A stretch of DNA of 14,237 nucleotides, taken from NCBI GenBank assembly GCA_947070915.1, contig CAMTDY010000060.1, positions 1 through 14,237 on the forward strand, written 5' to 3'. The position numbers and the translations under genes are program-made. The notes beneath the pieces are model-generated. The model made no database searches. It was not told the origin of the DNA and was given only the letters and a program-made list of their open reading frames with translations. Each line of letters begins with the position of its first letter. Position 1 is the stretch's first letter. The DNA is from an uncultured Roseburia sp. Lineage in GTDB: Bacteria; Bacillota; Clostridia; Lachnospirales; Lachnospiraceae. Positions 1 to 6,802 of the stretch are shown in pieces.

Positions 1-649
1 AATATGGACAGCCGTCTACATTCCCAGTTACACTGATACTTCTACCACTTTTGTCATTACCGTCTTTATAATATATTCCGTCTTTTCCCTCTCCCCACAA
101 CTTGTAAATATATTCCCGTGGTGTCTCCAAATTCACTCCACATATATCAAATTGAAAATTGGAGTTCAACTTGATAAAATCTATGTTACTAATTTTTTTC
201 TCCCTAATATTTCCTCGTTTCCCGTCTTCAATCCATAGTTGGGCAATCTCTTCTCCTTTATAATACAAATCTGCCATCACATCATTTCCCTTCGGTTGAT
301 AGGAACTTTTTTTAATCGTGAACCCCTTTCCCAGCTTCTTTAATGTCAAAGGAAAACTCACCTTCTTTCCGCAGATCGTTACGTGCTTCATCACCTCCTC
401 AAAGTTCTTCTCCAGGTCTCCCTTGGATATCTTCATGGGATCAAAGGTTTCCTTAGGCTTTGTTTTTTTCTCCTTTTTCTCATTCCTTTTTGTTCCTCTC
501 TTCCAGTCCGGTATGCTGGGGTCCTCCAGCTGGTATTCCTCCGGGACTGGGATCTGCTGCTCCTGTACTGTTTTTTCCTGTTGGCACCCGGTCAGCAGGA
601 TAAACAGCAGACATGCCAGACTGATTTTTACTGCTTTCCTTCTCATCAT
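1..649 (-). CDS. Putative lipoprotein, last gene of the secretion operon (3' end outside the window)
   Basis: The minus-strand frame is open from an ATG at 649 to the left edge with no stop, giving about 216 residues of a longer protein. The N-terminus (MMRRKAVKISLACLLFILLTGC) is a typical lipoprotein signal with an LLTGC lipobox, so residue 22 should be lipidated and the protein held on the outer face of the membrane. A charged linker rich in Lys, Glu and Pro follows (residues 23 to 75), then a mixed alpha/beta region with no motif I recognise. A second in-frame ATG at 646 is an equally possible start. The ribosome site GGAGGAT lies just upstream. It starts 22 nt after the TolC-like gene, so it is probably co-transcribed and may be an accessory or anchoring part of the exporter. 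Function is unknown. Confidence 0.8.
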   Translation of the reverse strand, partial: MMRRKAVKISLACLLFILLTGCQQEKTVQEQQIPVPEEYQLEDPSIPDWKRGTKRNEKKEKKTKPKETFDPMKISKGDLEKNFEEVMKHVTICGKKVSFPLTLKKLGKGFTIKKSSYQPKGNDVMADLYYKGEEIAQLWIEDGKRGNIREKKISNIDFIKLNSNFQFDICGVNLETPREYIYKLWGEGKDGIYYKDGNDKSGRSISVTGNVDGCPY

Positions 650-671
650 ACTTCTATCCTCCATTCACGTC

Positions 672-1745
672 TCATCCGACACTATCCGTTAACTGCTGTA
701 AGCCATATTCCAGCTGGATATATTTTTTCTCTTTTTCGCACTGCAGGACTGCCTCTTCGTATTTCAGCTTCTGGATCCCCGTTTTCTGTTCCTGGAACTG
801 AGTAACTGATACCTTTCCCTTTTCTTTTAGCAGCTGCATCAATCCTGACTCCTGCCTTGCAAGGCGGATTTCCTTCCTTTTTCTCTGTAGTCCTGCCCCG
901 CAGCTATCATAATCCCTGCACAAGGCAAGAATCTTCTTCTTTTGTTCTGAGCGGTACTGTTTCTTTTTCAGTGACAGAAGGTTAAGCTGATTCTGAATAT
1001 ACCAATACTCATCTCTCTCTTCTGCTATTTCCTTGTGAAAGATCATCTGATATTTTTTATATGCCCGCTCCTCATTATTTATTTGTTCGTACTCCGTCTT
1101 CTCTTCAGACCATTTTCGTATATAATATTTTACACTCTTCCTGGAGGATAACTTGAACGTCCCGATTTCCTTTTTACCCGTTTTCTGGCGGATTTCTTTT
1201 TTCTGGCGCAGACATTGCTGTCTGATCTGCCTCCATTCTGCTAAAGCATTTTGAACCTGCAGTTTTTGTTTTCTGTATTCCAGCGTGGTAACCAAGCCTT
1301 TTTTTCTTTTTTCCCTCATCTCTTTTGCCTTGGTTTTCAGCTCAGACAGCTTTGCCCTGCAATATCTCAGCTGTGCCAGCGAACATTTATATTCGGACAC
1401 CAGGATCTTCAGCTCTCCCTCATGCTGCCGCCACTGCTCTGACAGCCATTTCTTTCCGTTATTTATGTAAAATGAAGCGATTTCATATGAAAGCTCAGCT
1501 TCTTTATAGTTTTTGAGGTTTGTTCTTGTGTCCTCCTGTAGATAATTCTGGTAAGATAATTCCATACGTCTTTTCAGAACTCCACACTGGCTCTGATAAC
1601 CTGCCAGTTCGTATTGCAAAGCCTTGTATTCGTCTCCTGTTTTTCTTAAATGGATCCCTTTTTGCTGCGATGCCCATATTTCATCTCCGCCCAGAATGGT
1701 GATGAAACTTAATAAGATCAACAGTACTGCCGCGTTTTTTCTCAT
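672..1745 (-). CDS. Secreted coiled-coil protein with TolC-like (outer membrane factor) helical repeats
   Basis: This 357-residue protein has a Sec signal peptide (hydrophobic stretch at residues 5 to 19, likely cleavage after IWA near 26) and is otherwise almost entirely charged helix rich in Lys, Gln, Glu and Arg. Two segments share the pattern KG-V-T/S, aromatic, then QK and long helix: about residues 150 to 190 (KGLVTTLEYRKQKLQVQNAL) and 312 to 350 (KGKVSVTQFQEQKTGIQKLK). This resembles the duplicated helix-turn-helix of TolC-family outer membrane factors, but no beta-barrel strands are apparent. The ATG at 1745 has an AAGGAG site. It lies 13 nt after the HlyD-like gene and 22 nt before the lipoprotein gene, the place where a TolC partner would be expected. 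In a single-membrane cell it might form a tunnel or spacer across the wall. The TolC relation is inferred from pattern only; a generic coiled-coil protein is the alternative. Confidence 0.75.
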   Translation of the reverse strand: MRKNAAVLLILLSFITILGGDEIWASQQKGIHLRKTGDEYKALQYELAGYQSQCGVLKRRMELSYQNYLQEDTRTNLKNYKEAELSYEIASFYINNGKKWLSEQWRQHEGELKILVSEYKCSLAQLRYCRAKLSELKTKAKEMREKRKKGLVTTLEYRKQKLQVQNALAEWRQIRQQCLRQKKEIRQKTGKKEIGTFKLSSRKSVKYYIRKWSEEKTEYEQINNEERAYKKYQMIFHKEIAEERDEYWYIQNQLNLLSLKKKQYRSEQKKKILALCRDYDSCGAGLQRKRKEIRLARQESGLMQLLKEKGKVSVTQFQEQKTGIQKLKYEEAVLQCEKEKKYIQLEYGLQQLTDSVG

Positions 1746-1758
1746 CTCGTCCTTCTCC

Positions 1759-3039
1759 TTACGGTATATTCAGACTTCCCTCTGCATGCTCCCATAACGG
1801 CTGAATAAAAAATTCGATGATCCGCCGCTCTCCGGTCTTGATCTCTGCTGTTCCCTGGATGCCTGCTACAGTTTCTGCCCCCTTAAATATTTTATTTTTC
1901 TCAGATTCTGGCAGGCTTACTTTTACAATGTACACTTCACCCATTTTATCATCAGAAAATGAATCTGCGCTGATATATTCTACCCGCCCCTCCGCTTTTC
2001 CGTATTTCTGATAATCATAAGCATCAAAGCGGATGCTGACTGGCTGGTCCAGAGTGATATAACCGATGTCCTGGTTCCTGACCATTAGTTCCATCACACA
2101 TTTGTCTGCTTCCGGTACGATTTCCACCAATTCCTGCGCCGGATTCACTACTCCGCCCACAGTATTCACAAGAACAGACTTTACGATTCCCGCCACAGGC
2201 GCCCTTAAAGTGAGCTTTTCTAAATCCTCCCTGCTTTTGTCAGTGACAACTTCACCCTGCTGAAGTTCATTATGGCATTCCAAAATAAGAGAAGACAATT
2301 CACTGTCATACTCACTTCTCAAAGATTTTATAGAATTTTCTAATCCCTTGATCTGCTCTTCCATACTTTTACCATCGCGTGTCTTCCCCTGCAGGCTATT
2401 TTTCTTTTCTTCCCATTCTGCCTTGGCAACTGCACCGCTTTCGGATAACTCCCGGTAATCTTTTTCTTCTCTCTCCAAAATTTGGATTTCATCCTGAATA
2501 CCCCTGTATTCTTCCTTTGCGCTTTCCATCTGCTGCCGGAGTTCTTCTTCTTTTCTGTTATATTTGTCCCGGACAGCCAGGACAAACTGATACACTTCTG
2601 AATATTTTTTCTGACGGAATTTTTCCAGCTTTTTGCCTTTCTTGAGACAATATAAAAGCTTCTGTTTGTAACGTGTTTCCTCCTGGGCATCCTCCTGATA
2701 CCGGCTTACATCTGCCTCAGATTCAGACACAAGTTCCAAAAGCACATCTCCCTCTTTTACATGCTCCCCCTCTTTCACCAGTATGTCCTTTATCCGCCCA
2801 ATCTCCTCCGGCTGCACCACCTGTACCCCGCTCTCGCCGCCAGCCGTCAGTTTGCCCCTCGCCGTAACGGTAACATCCATTTTCCCAAACACTGACCACA
2901 AAAACATAGCAGCCACGACACCGCAAATGATCCAGATTCCCAGATGCCCCCAGGGAGCTGCCGGCGTCTCCACCAATTCCAGCGCTTCCGGCAAAAATTC
3001 CCGTCTTAATTTTTCATCCTTTGATTTATTCCGTATCAT
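1759..3039 (-). CDS. HlyD-family membrane fusion protein of a type I secretion system
   Basis: This 426-residue periplasmic-adaptor type protein would couple the ABC transporter to the outer part of the export path. Residues 13 to 27 (REFLPEALELVETP) closely follow the cytoplasmic N-terminus I remember for E. coli HlyD. One transmembrane helix lies at about 32 to 51. The first half of a lipoyl-like domain is at 70 to 105 (IKDILVKEGEHVKEGDVLL), then a long charged coiled coil (about 110 to 275), then the second lipoyl half (LRAPVAGIVKSVLVNTVGGVV, about 278 to 300), and a beta-barrel region to the C-terminus. The tail IIEFFIQPLWEHAEGSL matches the HlyD ending ('sYLlsPLeesvtESL'). The ATG at 3039 overlaps the transporter stop by 14 nt, with GGGGA as a ribosome site, suggesting translational coupling. 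Assignment to the HlyD/type I class is strong; the cargo is unknown. Confidence 0.93.
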   Translation of the reverse strand: MIRNKSKDEKLRREFLPEALELVETPAAPWGHLGIWIICGVVAAMFLWSVFGKMDVTVTARGKLTAGGESGVQVVQPEEIGRIKDILVKEGEHVKEGDVLLELVSESEADVSRYQEDAQEETRYKQKLLYCLKKGKKLEKFRQKKYSEVYQFVLAVRDKYNRKEEELRQQMESAKEEYRGIQDEIQILEREEKDYRELSESGAVAKAEWEEKKNSLQGKTRDGKSMEEQIKGLENSIKSLRSEYDSELSSLILECHNELQQGEVVTDKSREDLEKLTLRAPVAGIVKSVLVNTVGGVVNPAQELVEIVPEADKCVMELMVRNQDIGYITLDQPVSIRFDAYDYQKYGKAEGRVEYISADSFSDDKMGEVYIVKVSLPESEKNKIFKGAETVAGIQGTAEIKTGERRIIEFFIQPLWEHAEGSLNIP

Positions 3040-5161
3040 GTCCTGTCATCCCCTGTCGTTTCAGCATATGATAATAAACTCCCTTACGCCGTATTAATTC
3101 TTTGGCAGCGCCGTACTCTACAATCTTCCCCCGGTCTATCACCATGATCCCATCTGCATCCTTGAGAGTTGACAGGCGGTGGGCGATAATAAGCACGGTC
3201 CTGCCTGCACACATCTGTCTGAGATTGTTTTGTATAATACGCTCCGACTCATAATCCAGCGCTGATGTTGCTTCGTCAAAGATAAGTATTCTAGGATTGG
3301 TCAGCAGCGCCCTGGCGATCGCCACTCTCTGTTTCTGACCCCCGGATAAACCGGTTCCCTTCTCTCCCAGCATGGTATCATACCCCTCACTGAGTTCCGT
3401 GATAAATTCATGAGCCCCCGCCATTTTCGCCGCGTATATGATCTCATCCATAGAGGCGGCAGGATTCTGAAGCGCAATATTTTCCCGGACCGTGGCATGA
3501 AACATAAAATTCTCCTGAAGCACTATCCCGATCTGGTGTCTGAGCCACACCGGATCTGTCGTAGAAATATCCAGTCCATCCACCCGGATCTTCCCACTCT
3601 CTGGTATATACATCCGCTGGATCAGTTTGGACAATGTGCTTTTCCCGGAACCGCTCTTCCCCACAATACCGATGGTGCGCCCTGCCGGGATCCGAAAAGT
3701 CATATCCCGGATCACCTCTGACTGCTCCGCTTTATAACGGAAACGGACATTTTCAAATTCTATATTTCCCTTTAACGCCGGAAGACGTCTCTGGTTTCCC
3801 TCCATGGATGGTTCCGGTCTCGTGCGAAAAATATCCCCCAGCCGCTGGATCGACACAGAAACCTGCTGAAATTCCTGCCACGTCTGCACGATCCTCAGTA
3901 CCGGCTGGCTCACCCGTCCTGCGAGCATCCGGAATGCCACCAGCTGTCCCGTGGTCATAGCTCCCTCGATCACCAGAAGAGCGCCATAATACAGAATCGC
4001 GATATCAAACAATTTCTGCACCAGCTGGGCGACTGCCCCGGCGGTATTTCCCGCCATAGTCATTTTAAAACCGGCTTTTGTATAATTTGCCAGAAGCCCC
4101 TCCCACTTCTTCTGGGCAAATGGCTCAATAGCATAGGACTTTATGGTCTGGATCCCTGTCACAGCTTCCACAAGATAGGACTGGGACTCTGCCCCGCAGT
4201 GAAACTTATCATCAATATGCCCCTTTAAGACAGGTGTAGATACCACAGAGACCAGCACCAGAACCGGCAGAGAAGCCAGCGTGATAAAAGTAAGCTTCGT
4301 GCTGTAAAAAAACATGAAAACAAGATACACAATAATGAACAGTGTATCTAACATAGCTGACATGGGAAGTCCTGTCAGAAATCTCCGTATCGTCTCCAGC
4401 TCTTTCACCCTGGCAATCGTATCACCAATACGGTGGGATTCAAAGTAACTCAGCGGCAGATGAAATAAATGACGGAACAGCCGGCAGCTTAATATTACAT
4501 CGATGCGGGACGTAGTGTGGGCAAATACATAATTTCTTGACAAAGAAAGAAGGGTCTCAAAAATTGTTATGAGCACGAGCCCCACCGCCAGTACATCCAG
4601 CGTCGACAGGCTCCCATGCACCAGCACTTTATCAATAACAGACTGTGTAATAAGCGGCGAGACCACCGCAAGGATCTGCATCACAAAAGCAGCCATCAGC
4701 ACTTCCAGCAATGGCTTTTTAAATTTTAACACCGTTGGCACAAACCACTTTATACCAAACTTTAGATTTTTATTATCAAATGCCCTCGGTGAACAAAGGA
4801 TCACTGTCCCTTCCCAGACCTGATCCAGCTCTTCCTTTTCCAGCACAAAGGGCTGTTGTGTTCCGGCATTCAGAAGTAAACCTTTTCCACCCTCAAAACG
4901 TGCCAGAAGAGCATACGTCCCATCCTTCTGCTTTAGGATCGCAGGCAGAGGCATTTTTTCCAATGCCTCCGCAGTAGTCCTCACAGCTTTTGCCTTTAGT
5001 TTAAGATGTCTGGCAATCCTAAGAATATCATCATCTTCGATGTTTTTATCCTGAAGCACAAATATATGCCTCAAATGTTCCTCATCCACGCCGATCCCGT
5101 GATAATTTGCCACGGTTATCACGCATTTCATTCCTGTGTCGTTTTTTGTGTTATTTATCAT
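3026..5161 (-). CDS. HlyB-like type I secretion ABC transporter with degenerate C39 peptidase-like domain
   Basis: The product from the ATG at 5161 is 711 residues, close to HlyB (707), and matches it end to end by eye. Residues 1 to 125 form a C39-like domain, but the catalytic Cys position is Thr9 (DTGMKC instead of DCG) and the expected His is Tyr83, so it should bind rather than cut cargo, as HlyB does. Membrane helices span about 150 to 430, with HlyB-like runs such as FAHTTSRIDV and SYFESHRIGDTIARV. The ATPase has Walker A GKSGSGKST (501 to 509), signature LSGGQ (605 to 609), Walker B ILIFDE (625 to 630) and H-loop His661. An upstream in-frame start at 5308 lies before the promoter and is rejected; the ribosome site at 5161 is weak (ACGGAAAA). 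It is the first gene of the exporter operon. A bacteriocin-processing transporter is unlikely because the protease residues are lost. Confidence 0.93.
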   Translation of the reverse strand: MINNTKNDTGMKCVITVANYHGIGVDEEHLRHIFVLQDKNIEDDDILRIARHLKLKAKAVRTTAEALEKMPLPAILKQKDGTYALLARFEGGKGLLLNAGTQQPFVLEKEELDQVWEGTVILCSPRAFDNKNLKFGIKWFVPTVLKFKKPLLEVLMAAFVMQILAVVSPLITQSVIDKVLVHGSLSTLDVLAVGLVLITIFETLLSLSRNYVFAHTTSRIDVILSCRLFRHLFHLPLSYFESHRIGDTIARVKELETIRRFLTGLPMSAMLDTLFIIVYLVFMFFYSTKLTFITLASLPVLVLVSVVSTPVLKGHIDDKFHCGAESQSYLVEAVTGIQTIKSYAIEPFAQKKWEGLLANYTKAGFKMTMAGNTAGAVAQLVQKLFDIAILYYGALLVIEGAMTTGQLVAFRMLAGRVSQPVLRIVQTWQEFQQVSVSIQRLGDIFRTRPEPSMEGNQRRLPALKGNIEFENVRFRYKAEQSEVIRDMTFRIPAGRTIGIVGKSGSGKSTLSKLIQRMYIPESGKIRVDGLDISTTDPVWLRHQIGIVLQENFMFHATVRENIALQNPAASMDEIIYAAKMAGAHEFITELSEGYDTMLGEKGTGLSGGQKQRVAIARALLTNPRILIFDEATSALDYESERIIQNNLRQMCAGRTVLIIAHRLSTLKDADGIMVIDRGKIVEYGAAKELIRRKGVYYHMLKRQGMTGHDTE

Positions 5162-5239
5162 AGTGGTTATTTTCCGTAAAAATGAATTTAAGTTAACTCC
5201 AAGCAGCATAAAATAACTAACTGAAATTATCTCTCCTAA

Positions 5240-5268
5240 ATTATACCATTTTTCTTTACCCTTGTGTC
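5240..5268 (-). promoter_or_regulatory. Extended -10 promoter of the type I secretion operon
   Basis: On the minus strand a perfect TATAAT (5240 to 5245) is preceded by TGG, making an extended -10. A poor -35 (GACACA, 5263 to 5268) sits 17 bp upstream. Transcription would start near 5233 and leave a leader of roughly 70 nt before the ATG at 5161. The weak -35 suits a promoter that needs an activator. This is read from sequence only. Confidence 0.6.
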
Positions 5269-5280
5269 GAAAATACCCCC

Positions 5281-5308
5281 AACGACATAAACTTGCGACA
5301 AACGACAT
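5281..5308 (-). promoter_or_regulatory. Paired direct repeat ATGTCGTT-N12-ATGTCGTT, possible activator site
   Basis: The minus strand carries ATGTCGTT twice (plus-strand AACGACAT at 5281 to 5288 and 5301 to 5308) with a start-to-start spacing of 20 bp, about two helical turns. The pair lies about 48 to 75 bp upstream of the predicted transcription start, where an activator would contact polymerase. Two short direct repeats with a 12-bp spacer are the layout of sites bound by LytTR-type response regulators, which often control peptide exporters. No regulator gene is visible in the window, so the identity of the binding protein is inference. Confidence 0.4.
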
Positions 5309-5356
5309 GTCCTAGTACGTTTTTACGTTGTTTTTATTTTAGTTTTTTTGCTCCCC

Positions 5357-6688
5357 TCAGGAAATTTCTCCCATAACCCTCTTTGTAACAGGCTTAATCC
5401 GCACTACATCACTTTTAAAAGTGTAAAATTTTTTTAAGGCATTGAAATAATTTTTTTCGGATCCTCTGGGAACATAAATATAATCCGCCTTATCAATTAA
5501 TAAGTTATCTCTGTACTTCGGTTTCTTATCGATCAAAGGCAGCTTTTGCGTCAGAAATACCAGTTGAATATAACCGTAGTGCTGCTCTGTAATAATTTTA
5601 TTTGAGCCTTTACACAAAATAACGTCACCTAAAAAAACCAGATACTGAATGGTTGATCCATCTTCCGCACTATAATCCCCAGAGCATTTTGAATTCCCTG
5701 TAATCTTCTTAACCTTACTTGAAACGTAAGCGGCCTTCCCATTTCGAGGAAGCTGGCAGATCAACTCTCCCGTGTTCTTAATAAAAAATGATTCGCCGTC
5801 TATCTCAAAGGTATTATTGTTTGCATCCAGTGAAAGATCTTTTAAATACGGAACATACAAACCATTATTTTCTACTCTGGCCAAACTACTGGGAATACTA
5901 AGTTTGTTCACACAGGAGGTCGAAAAACAGTCCCTCCCGATCGAACAGGTCCCCTCTGGAATCATAATCTCTTTTATACCCGGCGCGGCCCAGATAAGTT
6001 TTTTCATTGACTTATCAAATAGCATTCCATCCTTAACCGTTAACGCTTTATTGTTTTTATCCAGTCTGATATCTGTGAGTTTTTTGCAAAATGCAAAACT
6101 CTCCGTCGAAAAATTTTTCAGTTTTTTATTCATTACAACCTTGGTAAGTTTATCACTTCCGTAAAATGCATAACTTTCGATCTCCTTTAACATGGCGGGT
6201 AATCTGACACTTTTCAAATTAGTCATGCCGCCAAAGGCGCCGGACCCTATGTATTCCACACAATCTGGCAGCTTCATTTTTGTTATACTTTTTGAGTATC
6301 TGCACTGCGCCGTTTTCCCGTAGTACCAGGGTTCTGCTTCACCGCCAAATACCGAAGTAATACACTCTCCAGGCTCATAATCGGTTGTAAAATCATGGGA
6401 TATGCATACAACCTCTCCGCCTTTAAGTTTCGGGGGAATCTTTATCGTCTTCATTTTCCTTTTTAAAGGTTTGATCTTTATGATCCAGGCTTTTTTCTTA
6501 TCTTTAGACAAATAAAAGCTATACTTTACTTCTGCCCTGGTTGCTTGAATCCTTTTTTTGTTCCATATCTTTTGATCAGTCAAAGCTTTAACCTTCTTCT
6601 TCGCCTCTACGGGTCTCTGAGAAGCCATTCCAATCACCAGCGTGCACAATAACAAAACAAACATGAATATTTTTCTCTTTCCCGTCAT
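5357..6688 (-). CDS. BspA-like leucine-rich-repeat (LRR_5) secreted protein
   Basis: This 443-residue protein starts with a signal peptide (MTGKRKIFMFVLLLCTLVIGMASQRPVEA) and a Lys-rich mature N-terminus. From about residue 140 to 340 it carries BspA/LRR_5 type repeats: CVEYIGSGAFGGMTNLKSVR, then ESYAFYGSDKLTKVVM, STESFAFCKKLTDIRL and IGRDCFSTSCVNKLSIPSSL, with the usual I-x-x-x-A/C-F core. There is no LPXTG anchor, membrane anchor or choline-binding repeat at the C-terminus, so it is probably secreted or wall-associated by other means. The family is common on gut Clostridia and other mucosal microbes and often mediates binding. The ATG at 6688 has AAGGG as ribosome site. It lies 195 nt upstream of the exporter operon on the same strand and no clear terminator separates them, so read-through is possible. 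It has no GGxGxD repeats, and its own Sec signal argues against it being the type I cargo. Confidence 0.88.
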   Translation of the reverse strand: MTGKRKIFMFVLLLCTLVIGMASQRPVEAKKKVKALTDQKIWNKKRIQATRAEVKYSFYLSKDKKKAWIIKIKPLKRKMKTIKIPPKLKGGEVVCISHDFTTDYEPGECITSVFGGEAEPWYYGKTAQCRYSKSITKMKLPDCVEYIGSGAFGGMTNLKSVRLPAMLKEIESYAFYGSDKLTKVVMNKKLKNFSTESFAFCKKLTDIRLDKNNKALTVKDGMLFDKSMKKLIWAAPGIKEIMIPEGTCSIGRDCFSTSCVNKLSIPSSLARVENNGLYVPYLKDLSLDANNNTFEIDGESFFIKNTGELICQLPRNGKAAYVSSKVKKITGNSKCSGDYSAEDGSTIQYLVFLGDVILCKGSNKIITEQHYGYIQLVFLTQKLPLIDKKPKYRDNLLIDKADYIYVPRGSEKNYFNALKKFYTFKSDVVRIKPVTKRVMGEIS

Positions 6689-6724
6689 AATATCCCTTCT
6701 TTCTTTTTTACTATTTTGTTGAAC

Positions 6725-6753
6725 ATTATACTATAAATCCGCAATACCGTCTA
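6725..6753 (-). promoter_or_regulatory. Promoter of the LRR protein gene
   Basis: On the minus strand TAGACG (6748 to 6753) and a perfect TATAAT (6725 to 6730) are separated by exactly 17 bp. Transcription should begin near 6718, about 30 nt before the ATG at 6688. It is back to back with the promoter of the plus-strand helicase gene; the two -35 boxes are 14 bp apart. Confidence 0.7.
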
Positions 6754-6767
6754 TCCTCACTTCCCGC

Positions 6768-6796
6768 TATACATTTTCCTTGAATTTTGTTATAAT
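6768..6796 (+). promoter_or_regulatory. Promoter of the nuclease-helicase gene, start codon right after the -10 box
   Basis: TATAAT at 6791 to 6796 is preceded by TGT (extended -10), with TATACA (6768 to 6773) as a partial -35 at 17 bp. The ATG at 6803 begins 6 nt after the box, so the predicted transcription start falls on or next to the start codon. No Shine-Dalgarno sequence precedes the ATG. Confidence 0.55.
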
Positions 6797-6802
6797 GATC
6801 CT

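Noticed and set aside
318..805. Two overlapping plus-strand open frames opposite the lipoprotein and TolC-like genes
   Set aside because: Low-complexity Phe/Ser/Leu-rich translations, no ribosome site, and fully antisense to better supported minus-strand genes.
5162..5308. 49-residue N-terminal extension of the ABC transporter from 5308
   Set aside because: It would start upstream of the predicted promoter, has no properly spaced ribosome site, and extends past the normal HlyB N-terminus.
5357..6688. LRR protein as the type I secretion cargo
   Set aside because: It has a clear Sec signal peptide and no GGxGxD repeats or C-terminal secretion signal that I can see.
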